Source of the DNA: CBFFRJ01 sp965644225
GTDB lineage: Bacteria > Pseudomonadota > Gammaproteobacteria > Enterobacterales > Enterobacteriaceae
Assembly (NCBI RefSeq): GCF_965644225.1
Contig: NZ_CBFFRJ010000006.1
Coordinates: 12,346 to 76,345, forward strand
DNA length: 64,000 nt
Reading direction: 5' to 3'
Of this stretch, positions 27,143 through 35,092 are shown piece after piece. A program made the translations under genes and the position numbers. Positions within the stretch are counted from its first letter, which is position 1. Each line of letters opens with the position of its first letter. Below the pieces are notes generated by a model. That model made no database searches. It was not told the origin of the DNA and saw only the letters and a list, made by a program, of their open reading frames with translations.

Positions 27143-27673
27143 TTAGCGTAGCGCCTCAAGAATGGCACCGTCTTCGTCCATCTGATCAAGACGTGTAAGG
27201 AGCTTACGGGTGATGTTCTCGAGCTGGCCTTTCTCTTCAGGGCTCAGAGAAGACCAGAGTTGATGCAGGCAGTTATGCTGAGGTGGTAACACCTGACGCA
27301 GAAATTCGTGACCTTTGTCCGTCAGCTGCAGGTGCAGGCAGCGGCGATCATTGTTGCTTTCACGGCGTTCGATCCAGCCGCGTTTTTCCAGTTCATCAGC
27401 AATACGTGTGGCGTTGGTGCGTGAAGATCCCAGCGCACTACTCAGCTCAGAAGGCTGGATACTGTGGTTTTCCTGAGACTCTAACGTTATCAACGCCATA
27501 AACAGAGTTTCGTTAATCCCTTGAGCTTTCAGCATCTTATTACGGTTTTCCAGCAGTTTTCCCTGCATGTGCATGCACAGGCGAGTCAGCAGAATTTCCT
27601 GGAAAGGGAAATCCTCATAGCGGCTGGCGCGGAATTTTAGCATTTGTTCAATGGGGGTAAACGAACTATCCAT
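27143..27673 (-). CDS. mprA: MarR-family repressor MprA (EmrR)
   Basis: This repressor of the emrRAB operon releases DNA on binding drugs such as CCCP or salicylate. It has 176 residues, the E. coli length, with the MarR winged helix (SIQPSELSSALGSSRTNATRIADELEKRGWIERR: helix 3 plus recognition helix, then wing NDRRCLHLQLT). It heads the emr operon. A near-palindromic AAAGTAAATG..CATTTGCTTTAC stretch at 27725-27763 upstream could be an operator, which is only an inference. Confidence 0.97.
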   Translation of the reverse strand: MDSSFTPIEQMLKFRASRYEDFPFQEILLTRLCMHMQGKLLENRNKMLKAQGINETLFMALITLESQENHSIQPSELSSALGSSRTNATRIADELEKRGWIERRESNNDRRCLHLQLTDKGHEFLRQVLPPQHNCLHQLWSSLSPEEKGQLENITRKLLTRLDQMDEDGAILEALR

Positions 27674-27763
27674 TTGGGTATAACCTCATTAATTGCAGTC
27701 GATATAGTAACGACAGTGATAAATAAAGTAAATGCATTATTTGGGTGAATACATTTGCTTTAC

Positions 27764-28099
27764 TTATGAAACTGTCAGCAGTTTCCAGGCGATTCCGTAA
27801 GCGAAGGCACTGAGTAACGTCGGCACGATAATGCTGCGAGTTTTCCAGAAACTCAGGCCCAGAACAGCGAAGCCAATAACGGTTGGCAGCAGTCGGCGGC
27901 TGTCGTGTATCACTTCCGGAGCGGTTGAAACCACCAGCAAAGCACAGATAGAAGCGATGCCGATGGTGTCGAGTAAAACGCCAGTAATGCCACGTCTTGT
28001 CGGGCGTGACTGCCCGTCGCGCAGGCGCAAGGGGAGATAGCGGAACAGATAATTAACGGTGCCAACCAGCAGACCAAGGATCAGAACCTCACTACGCAT
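27764..28099 (-). CDS. ygaH: Branched-chain amino acid exporter small subunit YgaH (AzlD family)
   Basis: This 111-residue membrane protein has four hydrophobic segments (EVLILGLLVGTVNYLFRYLP; TIGIASICALLVVSTAP; TVIGFAVLGLSF; LLSAFAYGIAWKLL). With YgaZ it forms the E. coli L-valine/methionine exporter. Its start overlaps the end of ygaZ by eight bases. It lies directly before mprA on the same strand. Confidence 0.95.
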   Translation of the reverse strand: MRSEVLILGLLVGTVNYLFRYLPLRLRDGQSRPTRRGITGVLLDTIGIASICALLVVSTAPEVIHDSRRLLPTVIGFAVLGLSFWKTRSIIVPTLLSAFAYGIAWKLLTVS

Positions 28100-28835
28100 C
28101 GGGCGCTCCCTGCCAGAAGGCCTGCACCAGTGCTGTCAGGCAACCGAAAAAAATGCCCGCCAGAATAGCGACAGGGATGGAGAACAGCGTGACGCCCGCC
28201 AGCGCGCCTGCCAGCGAAGCGGTGACGCTCAGGCTCTGGTTACCTCTGAAGGAGGCCAGCAGGAAACTCATAAACAAGGCCGGGAGCATAAATCCCAGTG
28301 CGGATTCCACCGCCGGGTAACCCTCAAGCAGACCATTGCCCGAGTATGCTCCGAGAAGGGTTCCCGCCACCCAGGAGAGCCATGAGCAAAGGGCTATCCC
28401 CAGCATCCAGTTTTCGCTCCAGCGACGATTGTCGCGCACCAGCTTAGCGGTGGCGGCAGCAAAGACTTCGTCGGTAAGGCCAAATGCCCAGAGCGCGGTT
28501 TTGGATTTCTGCAACGGTTGTAGAATGCGACTGCGTAAAGAGGGGCCATACAGCACATGACGGACATCCATTGCCATCACGGTGAAAGCGGCTATCCATA
28601 ACGAACTGCCTGCGGCAAGCATGGCGGTTATGACAAACTGACTGGCGCCTGCGTAAATGATGCAGGAAAAAAAGAGACTCTCAAGCGGGGTAAACCCGAG
28701 CCTGGTGGCGTTAAGTCCGAAGGCAAAAGCGACAGGAACGTAACTTAATACGATGGGCAAACTGTCTTTGAAACCTTCCAGAAATGTCGCACAAGAGACG
28801 GGAGCTGAGTCCGTTGTTGTGGTTGAACTATCCAT
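28092..28835 (-). CDS. ygaZ: Branched-chain amino acid exporter large subunit YgaZ (AzlC family)
   Basis: The 247-residue inner-membrane protein is the large subunit of the YgaZH valine exporter. The AzlC family block is visible (FKDSLPIVLSYVPVAFAFGL; CIIYAGASQFVITAMLAAG; MDVRHVLYGPSL), with multiple membrane segments. It is the first gene of ygaZH on the minus strand. The 121-base upstream gap holds its promoter and a hairpin oriented for the other strand. Confidence 0.95.
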   Translation of the reverse strand: MDSSTTTTDSAPVSCATFLEGFKDSLPIVLSYVPVAFAFGLNATRLGFTPLESLFFSCIIYAGASQFVITAMLAAGSSLWIAAFTVMAMDVRHVLYGPSLRSRILQPLQKSKTALWAFGLTDEVFAAATAKLVRDNRRWSENWMLGIALCSWLSWVAGTLLGAYSGNGLLEGYPAVESALGFMLPALFMSFLLASFRGNQSLSVTASLAGALAGVTLFSIPVAILAGIFFGCLTALVQAFWQGAPDA

Positions 28836-28901
28836 AGTCTGTGTGAAATATCACCCACGTTAAAATCACCGGGATAAATAGTATCTTAACCTTAACAGAC
28901 T

Positions 28902-28929
28902 CCGGGGCACCTTAACACCCCGGTTTTTT
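28902..28929 (+). terminator. Hairpin with T-run on the + strand, no + strand gene upstream
   Basis: CCGGGG (28902-28907) and CCCCGG (28918-28923) are followed by six T. Both flanking genes run on the minus strand, where the hairpin would be followed by non-T sequence. It may stop antisense transcription, end an unrecognised small RNA, or simply be the 3' hairpin of the MFS gene. Confidence 0.6.
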
Positions 28930-28956
28930 GGTGGCAGCCTGGACGTTGACGCGATT

Positions 28957-30141
28957 TTATTCTGCGATTTGCTGACGATGATAACCTCGCCACCACACCA
29001 GCAGGTTAAGGGCCGCGAAGCTGCCGCCGGCAATACTGACCCCCGTCCAACCCGCGTGCTGCCAGGCTGAAGCGGAAATTAACGATCCCGCCGCCCCCCC
29101 AATAAAGTAGCTGGTCATGTAACCGGCCGTCAGGCGGTTGCGTGCGTCAGGTTTCAGACGATAAATCACCGTCTGGTTAGTGATGTGCACGCCCTGTACG
29201 GTCAAATCCAGTACCAGGATCCCGACTATCAGCGCCAGTACTGAGTTCTGCCCGAAGCCGATCGCCAGCCAGGAGATAAACAGCAGCGCCAGGGAGACCG
29301 TGGTGGTGAGATGCGCTTTGCCTTTGTCTGCCAGGCCGCCAAAAGGTCGGGCGCCGAGCGCGCCTGCTGCACCCACCAGCCCGAAGAGGCCAATCACCCC
29401 TTCGGAGAAATTAAAGGGCGGTGAGGAGAGCAGGAAAGCCATTGAAGTCCACAGGATGCTGAAGTTAGCAAAGGAGAGGCAGCCGAGCAAAGCACGGGTG
29501 CGCAGCAATTTCTCTTTGGCAAATAAGGTGAAAATGGACGCCAGCAACTGCGGATAGTTCAGATGCGTATCCTGCTTAACCTTCGGTAAGCCGCGCCATA
29601 AAGCCAGCGCCATTACCACCATCAATGCGCTGGCGACCCAGTAAACGGTGCGCCAGCCGCCAAGGCTTGCCAGCAATCCGGCAACCGTGCGGGCCAGCAG
29701 GATCCCCAGCAGCAGGCCGCTCATAATGGTGCCAATGACTTTACCGCGTTTTTCCGGCGCGGCGAGGGTGGCGGCCAGCGGAACCAGAATTTGGGCGACG
29801 ACAGAAAAAAGCCCAGTCAGGGCGGTCCCGAGGATCATCATCCACAGTGACGAACTGCTGGCGGTAATCAGCATGCCACCGGCGGCAAGCAGGGTCATGG
29901 AGACGATAAGCCGTCGGCGTTCAAACATATCCCCGAGTGGAACCAAAAACAGCAGGCCAGCGGCATAGCCAAGCTGGGCGGCGGTAACAATAAATCCGGC
30001 CTGATTCGGTGAGAGCGCAAAGGCGCGTGCAATGGTATCGAGCAGGGGCTGGGCGTAGTAGTTACTGGCAACCGATAACCCGGTGGCAAGCGACATCAGC
30101 GCAATCAGCGCCGGGCTAAGTCCTTGATGTGTTTTGGTCAT
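28957..30141 (-). CDS. YgaY-like major facilitator superfamily transporter
   Basis: This 394-residue MFS exporter has 12 predicted membrane segments. The typical motif between segments 2 and 3 is present as VPLGDMFERRRLIV. It occupies the place of ygaY, which is degenerate in E. coli K-12 but appears complete here. The substrate is unknown; sugar-efflux or drug-efflux type transport is possible. It ends near the ygaZ promoter region. Confidence 0.85.
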   Translation of the reverse strand: MTKTHQGLSPALIALMSLATGLSVASNYYAQPLLDTIARAFALSPNQAGFIVTAAQLGYAAGLLFLVPLGDMFERRRLIVSMTLLAAGGMLITASSSSLWMMILGTALTGLFSVVAQILVPLAATLAAPEKRGKVIGTIMSGLLLGILLARTVAGLLASLGGWRTVYWVASALMVVMALALWRGLPKVKQDTHLNYPQLLASIFTLFAKEKLLRTRALLGCLSFANFSILWTSMAFLLSSPPFNFSEGVIGLFGLVGAAGALGARPFGGLADKGKAHLTTTVSLALLFISWLAIGFGQNSVLALIVGILVLDLTVQGVHITNQTVIYRLKPDARNRLTAGYMTSYFIGGAAGSLISASAWQHAGWTGVSIAGGSFAALNLLVWWRGYHRQQIAE

Positions 30142-30278
30142 TGTTATCTGAATGATTCGTTAGCTGATTATTTTTACAGGAATCAATAATAACCAATGAA
30201 GGGAGGAATGTGAGGGCGATCGCGTGTCGGATAGTGCGGTTAAGAATTTGTGTGGTTTAGGTTTCGTGCGGTTTGATG

Positions 30279-30333
30279 CCCTCACCCCGGCCCTCTCCCA
30301 CGGGAGAGGGAGAAAACCATGTGAGGGTGAGGG
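30279..30333. repeat. Intergenic palindromic repeat downstream of proX
   Basis: The inner stem is CCCTCTCCC (30291-30299) with GGGAGAGGG (30302-30310). The outer pair is CCCTCACCC (from 30279) with GGGTGAGGG (30325-30333). It belongs to the family also at 3446-3505 and 20288-20315, and lies 20 bases after the proX stop, where it may serve as the operon's 3' hairpin. Confidence 0.7.
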
Positions 30334-30355
30334 GAAAGGGCGGCTACCCGTACTC

Positions 30356-31351
30356 TTACTTCTGTGCTGCCAGGGCGTCTTTCACCCAGGCGTCAAACTG
30401 CTGCTGGTGGGCTTTGATCCAGCCATCAACATGGCCCTGGATATCCGCTTCGGAGGCATGACCGGCATGCATCATGGCATTCTGCGCATTGATATCGGCA
30501 ATCGGCAGCTTCATCTCAGAGAACAGCTTCGCCGCCGCCGGGTTTTTCTCCGCCCAGGCTTTGTTGGCAACGATATGCATGGTGTTCACCGGGAAGCCAT
30601 AGTTCATGCCGTTAGACAGTTTGGTGTCGATATCTTTTTGTTCACCCGGCAGGGATGAGAACGGCACCTGCAACCAGACCACATCTTTACCCGGCTTGAG
30701 CACATCGCTCACCCAGTAAGGCGTCCAGGTGTAATAGAGAACGGGTTTGCCTTCCTTGAAGCGGGTGATGGTGTCCGCCATCATTGCGGCGTAGTTACCC
30801 TGGTTATGGACCAGGGTATTACCCAGACCATAAGCCTCAATCTGGTGATTAATCACCGCTTCACAGCCCCAGCCGGGCGTACAACCGGTCAGATCGGCTT
30901 TACCATCATTGTTGGTGTCGAACAGTTTGGCTATTTTCGGATCTTTGAGCTGATCGATACTCTTGATGTTGTACTGCTCTGCGGTTTTTTTATCGATCAG
31001 ATAGCCCTGGGCCGCGCCCGTGACAAAAGTACCCGCGCGATAGAACTTCTGATCGCCACCGGCTGCGGCGTACATATCGTCATGCAGCGGCTTCCAGTTG
31101 ACGGCGGTGAAGGTCACGTCGCCGGCGGCCATTGAGGTGTAGCCAACGTTGTAGTCCACTTCGCTTGGCTTATTGACGGTATAGCCCAGTTTTTCCAGCG
31201 CCCGACTGACCAGCAGGGTCTGGAAGGCTTCTTCAGAGATGGTGCTCTGGAAGGGTTGCACGGTAATGCCTTTGCCGGGCAGATCGGCCGCAATGGCGCT
31301 GGTGGAGACAAGGGTAGCAAACGCTGTGGCAAGAAGGATGGTATGTCGCAT
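30356..31351 (-). CDS. proX: Glycine betaine/proline-binding periplasmic protein ProX
   Basis: This is the periplasmic binding protein of the ProU osmoprotectant importer. It has 331 residues with a signal peptide (ILLATAFATLVSTSAIAA). Tryptophans that form the betaine cage are expected among WKPLHDDMY, GWGCEAV and YYTWTPYWVS. It is the third gene of proVWX and is separated from proW by 161 bases containing an ERIC repeat, an unusual break inside this operon. Confidence 0.97.
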   Translation of the reverse strand: MRHTILLATAFATLVSTSAIAADLPGKGITVQPFQSTISEEAFQTLLVSRALEKLGYTVNKPSEVDYNVGYTSMAAGDVTFTAVNWKPLHDDMYAAAGGDQKFYRAGTFVTGAAQGYLIDKKTAEQYNIKSIDQLKDPKIAKLFDTNNDGKADLTGCTPGWGCEAVINHQIEAYGLGNTLVHNQGNYAAMMADTITRFKEGKPVLYYTWTPYWVSDVLKPGKDVVWLQVPFSSLPGEQKDIDTKLSNGMNYGFPVNTMHIVANKAWAEKNPAAAKLFSEMKLPIADINAQNAMMHAGHASEADIQGHVDGWIKAHQQQFDAWVKDALAAQK

Positions 31352-31372
31352 CGTTGTTATTCCTTAGTTGAA

Positions 31373-31492
31373 GTCCTTCATACTTCGCGCTGCAGGTGTG
31401 TTGACGTCCTCGTTCACCCCAGTCACTTACTTCAGTAAGCTCCCGGGGATTCACTGCGGCGTCGCCTTCCTGCAACGTGAATTATTTTGGGC
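31373..31492. repeat. ERIC (intergenic repeat unit) element between proW and proX
   Basis: GTTCACCCCAGTCACTTACT and AGTAAGCTCCCGGGGATTCA, the two halves of the ERIC core that match the standard ERIC1R/ERIC2 primer sequences with one or two changes, lie back to back. Flanks resembling the ERIC ends are CTTCATACTTCGCGCTGCAGG and CCTTCCTGCAACGTGAATTA. The total is about 120 bases, close to the full 127-base element. Confidence 0.92.
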
Positions 31493-31512
31493 TAAGAAGT
31501 GAGTGTTAATCG

Positions 31513-32580
31513 TTACTTAATGAACGGGCGCGTGATGAGCCCAAGTGGACCGGAGCTGTACCAGCGGCGATTCCCGCGACTGCGTGCGTCGCGGCCCATC
31601 GCCTGCGTCAGGCGGTCGAGGATGATGGCGAGAATAACGATCCCCACACCACCGACGGTTGCCAGTCCCATATCGAGACGGCCTATACCGCGAAGTACCA
31701 TCTGGCCAAGCCCGCCGACGGCGATCATCGATGCGATCACTACCATGGAGAGGGCAAGCATAAGCGTCTGGTTGATCCCCGCCATAATGGTGGGCATGGC
31801 CAGTGGTAGCTGTACTTTAAACAACATCTGACGCGGGCTGGCGCCAAATGAACGTGAGGCTTCAATCAGATCCGCAGGCACCTGATTAATCCCAAGGATT
31901 GTCAGACGAACCACCGGCGGCAGGGCGAAGATAATGGTGACCACCACGCCAGGCACGTTACCGATACCAAACAGCATCACAATCGGCACCAGATAGACGA
32001 ACGCCGGGGTTGTCTGCATGGCGTCGAGCAGTGGGCGGATAATCTTCGCTGCCCGTTGGCTGCGCGCCAGCCAGATCCCAAGCGGCAGGCCGATGATGAT
32101 GCAAAACAGCAGGGCCGTCAGCACCAGCGCCAGGGTAACCATCGCCTGCGACCAGGCACCGATCGCGCCGATGGCAATCAGAGAGACAAGGGTTGCAACC
32201 CCCATTCCGGCACTGCTTATCTGCCAGGCAATCAGCGAGAAGACGATGATGGCAACTGGCGCAGGCATTCCCAGCAACAACTGCTGGAAAGCACTGAGGA
32301 TGTAATCCACCGGAACCCTGATGCCCTGGAAAACCGGACGGAAGTGGGTCACAACCCAGTCGATGCCGTTGGTGACCCAGCTATCGAGCGGGATCAGGGT
32401 TTTATGAAACGGATCCAGAATATTAAAATGCTCGGGCGCAGGTGCTGGCGCATTGGTCAGCCAGTCGGCACCGCCGCCGTCGGTAGGGGCTGGCGCAGCA
32501 GATGAGCCCCAGGCATCAGCCGACTGTGCGGCGCTGTCGGTCGCCGGAGCGCTTTCCCATGGATTATTTTGATCAGCCAT
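31513..32580 (-). CDS. proW: Glycine betaine/proline ABC transporter permease ProW
   Basis: This is the inner-membrane permease of ProU, 355 residues (E. coli 354). A Pro/Ala/Asp-rich cytoplasmic N-terminus precedes the membrane segments. The coupling motif with EASRSFGASPRQMLFKVQLP is intact, as is the late segment GINQTLMLALSMVVIASMI. Its start overlaps the end of proV by eight bases. Confidence 0.97.
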   Translation of the reverse strand: MADQNNPWESAPATDSAAQSADAWGSSAAPAPTDGGGADWLTNAPAPAPEHFNILDPFHKTLIPLDSWVTNGIDWVVTHFRPVFQGIRVPVDYILSAFQQLLLGMPAPVAIIVFSLIAWQISSAGMGVATLVSLIAIGAIGAWSQAMVTLALVLTALLFCIIIGLPLGIWLARSQRAAKIIRPLLDAMQTTPAFVYLVPIVMLFGIGNVPGVVVTIIFALPPVVRLTILGINQVPADLIEASRSFGASPRQMLFKVQLPLAMPTIMAGINQTLMLALSMVVIASMIAVGGLGQMVLRGIGRLDMGLATVGGVGIVILAIILDRLTQAMGRDARSRGNRRWYSSGPLGLITRPFIK

Positions 32581-33775
32581 TGTTTGTCACCTCGCGATCT
32601 AAAGCCTGAAGCAGCATCCGTTTAGAGATGATGCCCACGTACTGTTGTTCCTCACCCACCACCGGCACTGCACAAGGCGCCTGGCCGACATGAGAGAGCA
32701 ACTCGCTGAGCGGCGTTTCCGCCTCCACCGCAAGCGGGGAGTCAATTAACGCCGCATCGATTCCCTGATTCTCAGCAAGCGCCGTCTTCAGGGAGTCGAT
32801 GGAGACAATACCGACAAATTTATTACCACGTTCAATCACATAACCGTATTCACGGTCTTCATCCTGCAACAGCTTCAACGCAGAACGCGGGCCAAAGCCA
32901 GGTGTTTTACGGATCAGACCTACCGGCGTCCGGCGGGCGATATCTTTGGCGCTAAACACCTGGCTAATATCTACGCCGCGGAAGAAGGTGCGCACATAAT
33001 CATTGGCCGGATTATTCAGTATTTCATCCGGCGTACCGACCTGCACCACCTCGCCATTTTGCATAATGGCAATCCGGTCGCCAATTCGCATGGCTTCGTC
33101 CAGGTCGTGGGAAATAAAGACCACGGTGCGTTGATGGCGGGATTGTAATTTCACCAGCTCATCCTGCATCTCGGTACGAATTAATGGATCAAGTGCTGAG
33201 AAGGCCTCATCCATTAATAAGATATCGGGATTAATAGCTAATGCGCGCGCCAGACCAACACGCTGGCGCATACCGCCAGAGAGTTCATCCGGGTAAGCAT
33301 GGGCGTAATTTTCCAGCCCAACCTGACGCAACGCATCCAGCGCTTTTTCCTGGCGCTCACTGGCGTTAGCACCGGCTAATTCCATACCGAAGGCAGTGTT
33401 ATTTAACACCGTCATATGTGGCATCAGCGCGAATGACTGGAAGACCATCGCTATCTTTTTCCTGCGCACCTCGCGGAGCTCAGCATCTGATATTTTGGCA
33501 ATATCCACGCCATCAATCAGTACCTGTCCACGGGTGGGTTCAATCAGGCGATTGAGAAGGCGTACCATTGTGGACTTACCCGATCCGGATAATCCCATGA
33601 TGACAAATATCTCGCCTTCTTCAATGGCCAGACTGGCGTCTTTTACGCCAAGCGATAGCCCTGTTTTTTGCAGAATCTGTTCTTTCGAAAGTCCTTTTTC
33701 GATGTATTTGAAAGCGCGCTGTGGATGCTCGCCAAATACTTTATAAAGATTTTTAACTTCTAATTTAATTGCCAT
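32573..33775 (-). CDS. proV: Glycine betaine/proline ABC transporter ATP-binding protein ProV
   Basis: This 400-residue ATPase powers ProU uptake of betaine and proline at high osmolarity. Walker A GLSGSGKST, signature LSGGMRQRVGLARAL, Walker B ILLMDEAFSAL and two C-terminal CBS motifs are visible, the last sensing ionic strength in related OpuA. It is the first gene of the operon. An E. coli-like proU promoter lies about 70-95 bases upstream. Confidence 0.98.
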   Translation of the reverse strand: MAIKLEVKNLYKVFGEHPQRAFKYIEKGLSKEQILQKTGLSLGVKDASLAIEEGEIFVIMGLSGSGKSTMVRLLNRLIEPTRGQVLIDGVDIAKISDAELREVRRKKIAMVFQSFALMPHMTVLNNTAFGMELAGANASERQEKALDALRQVGLENYAHAYPDELSGGMRQRVGLARALAINPDILLMDEAFSALDPLIRTEMQDELVKLQSRHQRTVVFISHDLDEAMRIGDRIAIMQNGEVVQVGTPDEILNNPANDYVRTFFRGVDISQVFSAKDIARRTPVGLIRKTPGFGPRSALKLLQDEDREYGYVIERGNKFVGIVSIDSLKTALAENQGIDAALIDSPLAVEAETPLSELLSHVGQAPCAVPVVGEEQQYVGIISKRMLLQALDREVTNNG

Positions 33776-33843
33776 GCAATAGTGTTTTTCCTGTTATTTA
33801 TTTATATCGATAAGTTACCTGAATCGAATAATTGACGAGACAT

Positions 33844-33871
33844 ACCCTAACATACTGAGATTCTGTGACAA
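33844..33871 (-). promoter_or_regulatory. proU P2-like promoter
   Basis: On the minus strand TTGTCA (33866-33871) and TAGGGT (33844-33849) are 16 bases apart, followed by ATGTC. This resembles the osmoregulated P2 promoter of E. coli proU, which also has a GC-containing -10. The remainder of the 33776-34074 gap contains no gene. Confidence 0.75.
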
Positions 33872-34074
33872 CCCTCAGTGTCTATATCTGAGGGGTTTGA
33901 CAAATTGCTAATCGTCAGAATTTCCCATGATATAAGGGCTGGGCACGGTTTAAATTTTTATGTGATTTTTCTGCAATGGCCGGAAAATTTAATGAATTAT
34001 TGCAGTGATTCAGGGAAATATGACCAGCGAATGACGGTGAAAATATTGCCAGAGAGTTGCAGGATCCCCGGCGA

Positions 34075-34986
34075 TTATATTGAGGGTATTTCCGATATTT
34101 CCCCTTGATTAATTTGCGTCAGCAGTTGGTGTTTCGCCCAGGCCACTCTGGGCTGGCGCAGTGATGCAGGCATCCAGATAAGGTTGTAGGTGATGGTGGT
34201 ATTGTCCACCGGGGCTGGGAGCTGCACCAGTTCGCCGCGTTTGAGCTGCTCAGTGCACAGGTACTCCGGTAACACTGTCCAGCCAAACCCTTTGGTCAGC
34301 AAGGTTCTGAGGGCGCGCAGATCCTGGCCGACGGCGGCGGGGAGTGTTTCTGTGGGAGCAATGCGATTTTTCGCCATCCAGTTATCAATCAGCGACAGCT
34401 CCAGATTGTAGGCGAGCAGCGGCTCCGCGCTCAGTCCCTGGGTTAGCGGGCCGGTGTTTATCAGACGATGAGCAACCGCCGGGCTGGCCACTGCCAGTAC
34501 GTTGTCGGTATAAATCACGTCACTTTTCAGGCGTGGGTCGGTGACCGGATGAGCTGAAATGCCCAGATCGCAATGTCCTTCCAGCAGCATCTGAATAACC
34601 AGCGGGCCATCTCCGGTGTGCATGCGCACCTGCACATCGGCTTCCAGCAGCGGCACCAGTCCTTCGGGCAGTTTTTCCGCCATAAAATCGGCGTGGCCGA
34701 TTATCTGTAACGTACCGGCAATGCCCGATGAACGTGCGCGCGCGGTAGCCAGCGCCGCTTCTGCGGCATCGAGTTTGTTCCCGATATCGGCAGCAAGCTC
34801 ATCGGCAGCAGCAGTGGGGGTCACACCCTGGGTCTGGCGCTCAAAAAGCGGTTTTCCTACCGCAGTTTCCAACCCGGAAATATGTTGCGAGACCGCAGGC
34901 TGCGTCAGGTGAAGCGCTTTGGCTGCGGAAGTAATGGACCCCTGGCGGTAAACCTCAATAAATGTTCTAAGTCTAATCAACGACAT
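34075..34986 (-). CDS. LysR-family transcriptional regulator
   Basis: The 303-residue LTTR has an N-terminal winged helix (FIEVYRQGSITSAAKALHLTQ, then PAVSQHISGLE) and a C-terminal substrate-binding-like sensor domain. It is divergent from the aldehyde dehydrogenase gene across 106 bases containing a perfect 16-base palindrome, the usual layout for an LTTR that controls its neighbour. The effector is unknown; an aldehyde or quinone is plausible from the three genes it faces. Confidence 0.9.
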   Translation of the reverse strand: MSLIRLRTFIEVYRQGSITSAAKALHLTQPAVSQHISGLETAVGKPLFERQTQGVTPTAAADELAADIGNKLDAAEAALATARARSSGIAGTLQIIGHADFMAEKLPEGLVPLLEADVQVRMHTGDGPLVIQMLLEGHCDLGISAHPVTDPRLKSDVIYTDNVLAVASPAVAHRLINTGPLTQGLSAEPLLAYNLELSLIDNWMAKNRIAPTETLPAAVGQDLRALRTLLTKGFGWTVLPEYLCTEQLKRGELVQLPAPVDNTTITYNLIWMPASLRQPRVAWAKHQLLTQINQGEISEIPSI

Positions 34987-34994
34987 ATATGACC

Positions 34995-35010
34995 CATAAA
35001 TATATTTATG
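34995..35010. promoter_or_regulatory. Candidate LysR operator palindrome
   Basis: CATAAATATATTTATG is a perfect inverted repeat eight bases upstream of the LysR start and about 80 bases before the aldehyde dehydrogenase start. It contains the T-N11-A pattern of LTTR sites. ACCC flanks it on both sides. Binding is inferred. Confidence 0.6.
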
Positions 35011-35092
35011 ACCCTGTAAAAATAGCGTTGTTAGTGTCTGAATGCCAGATCTGTCAGGCTTTATTCATCGCAATGAACCCTGGAATTTAACA

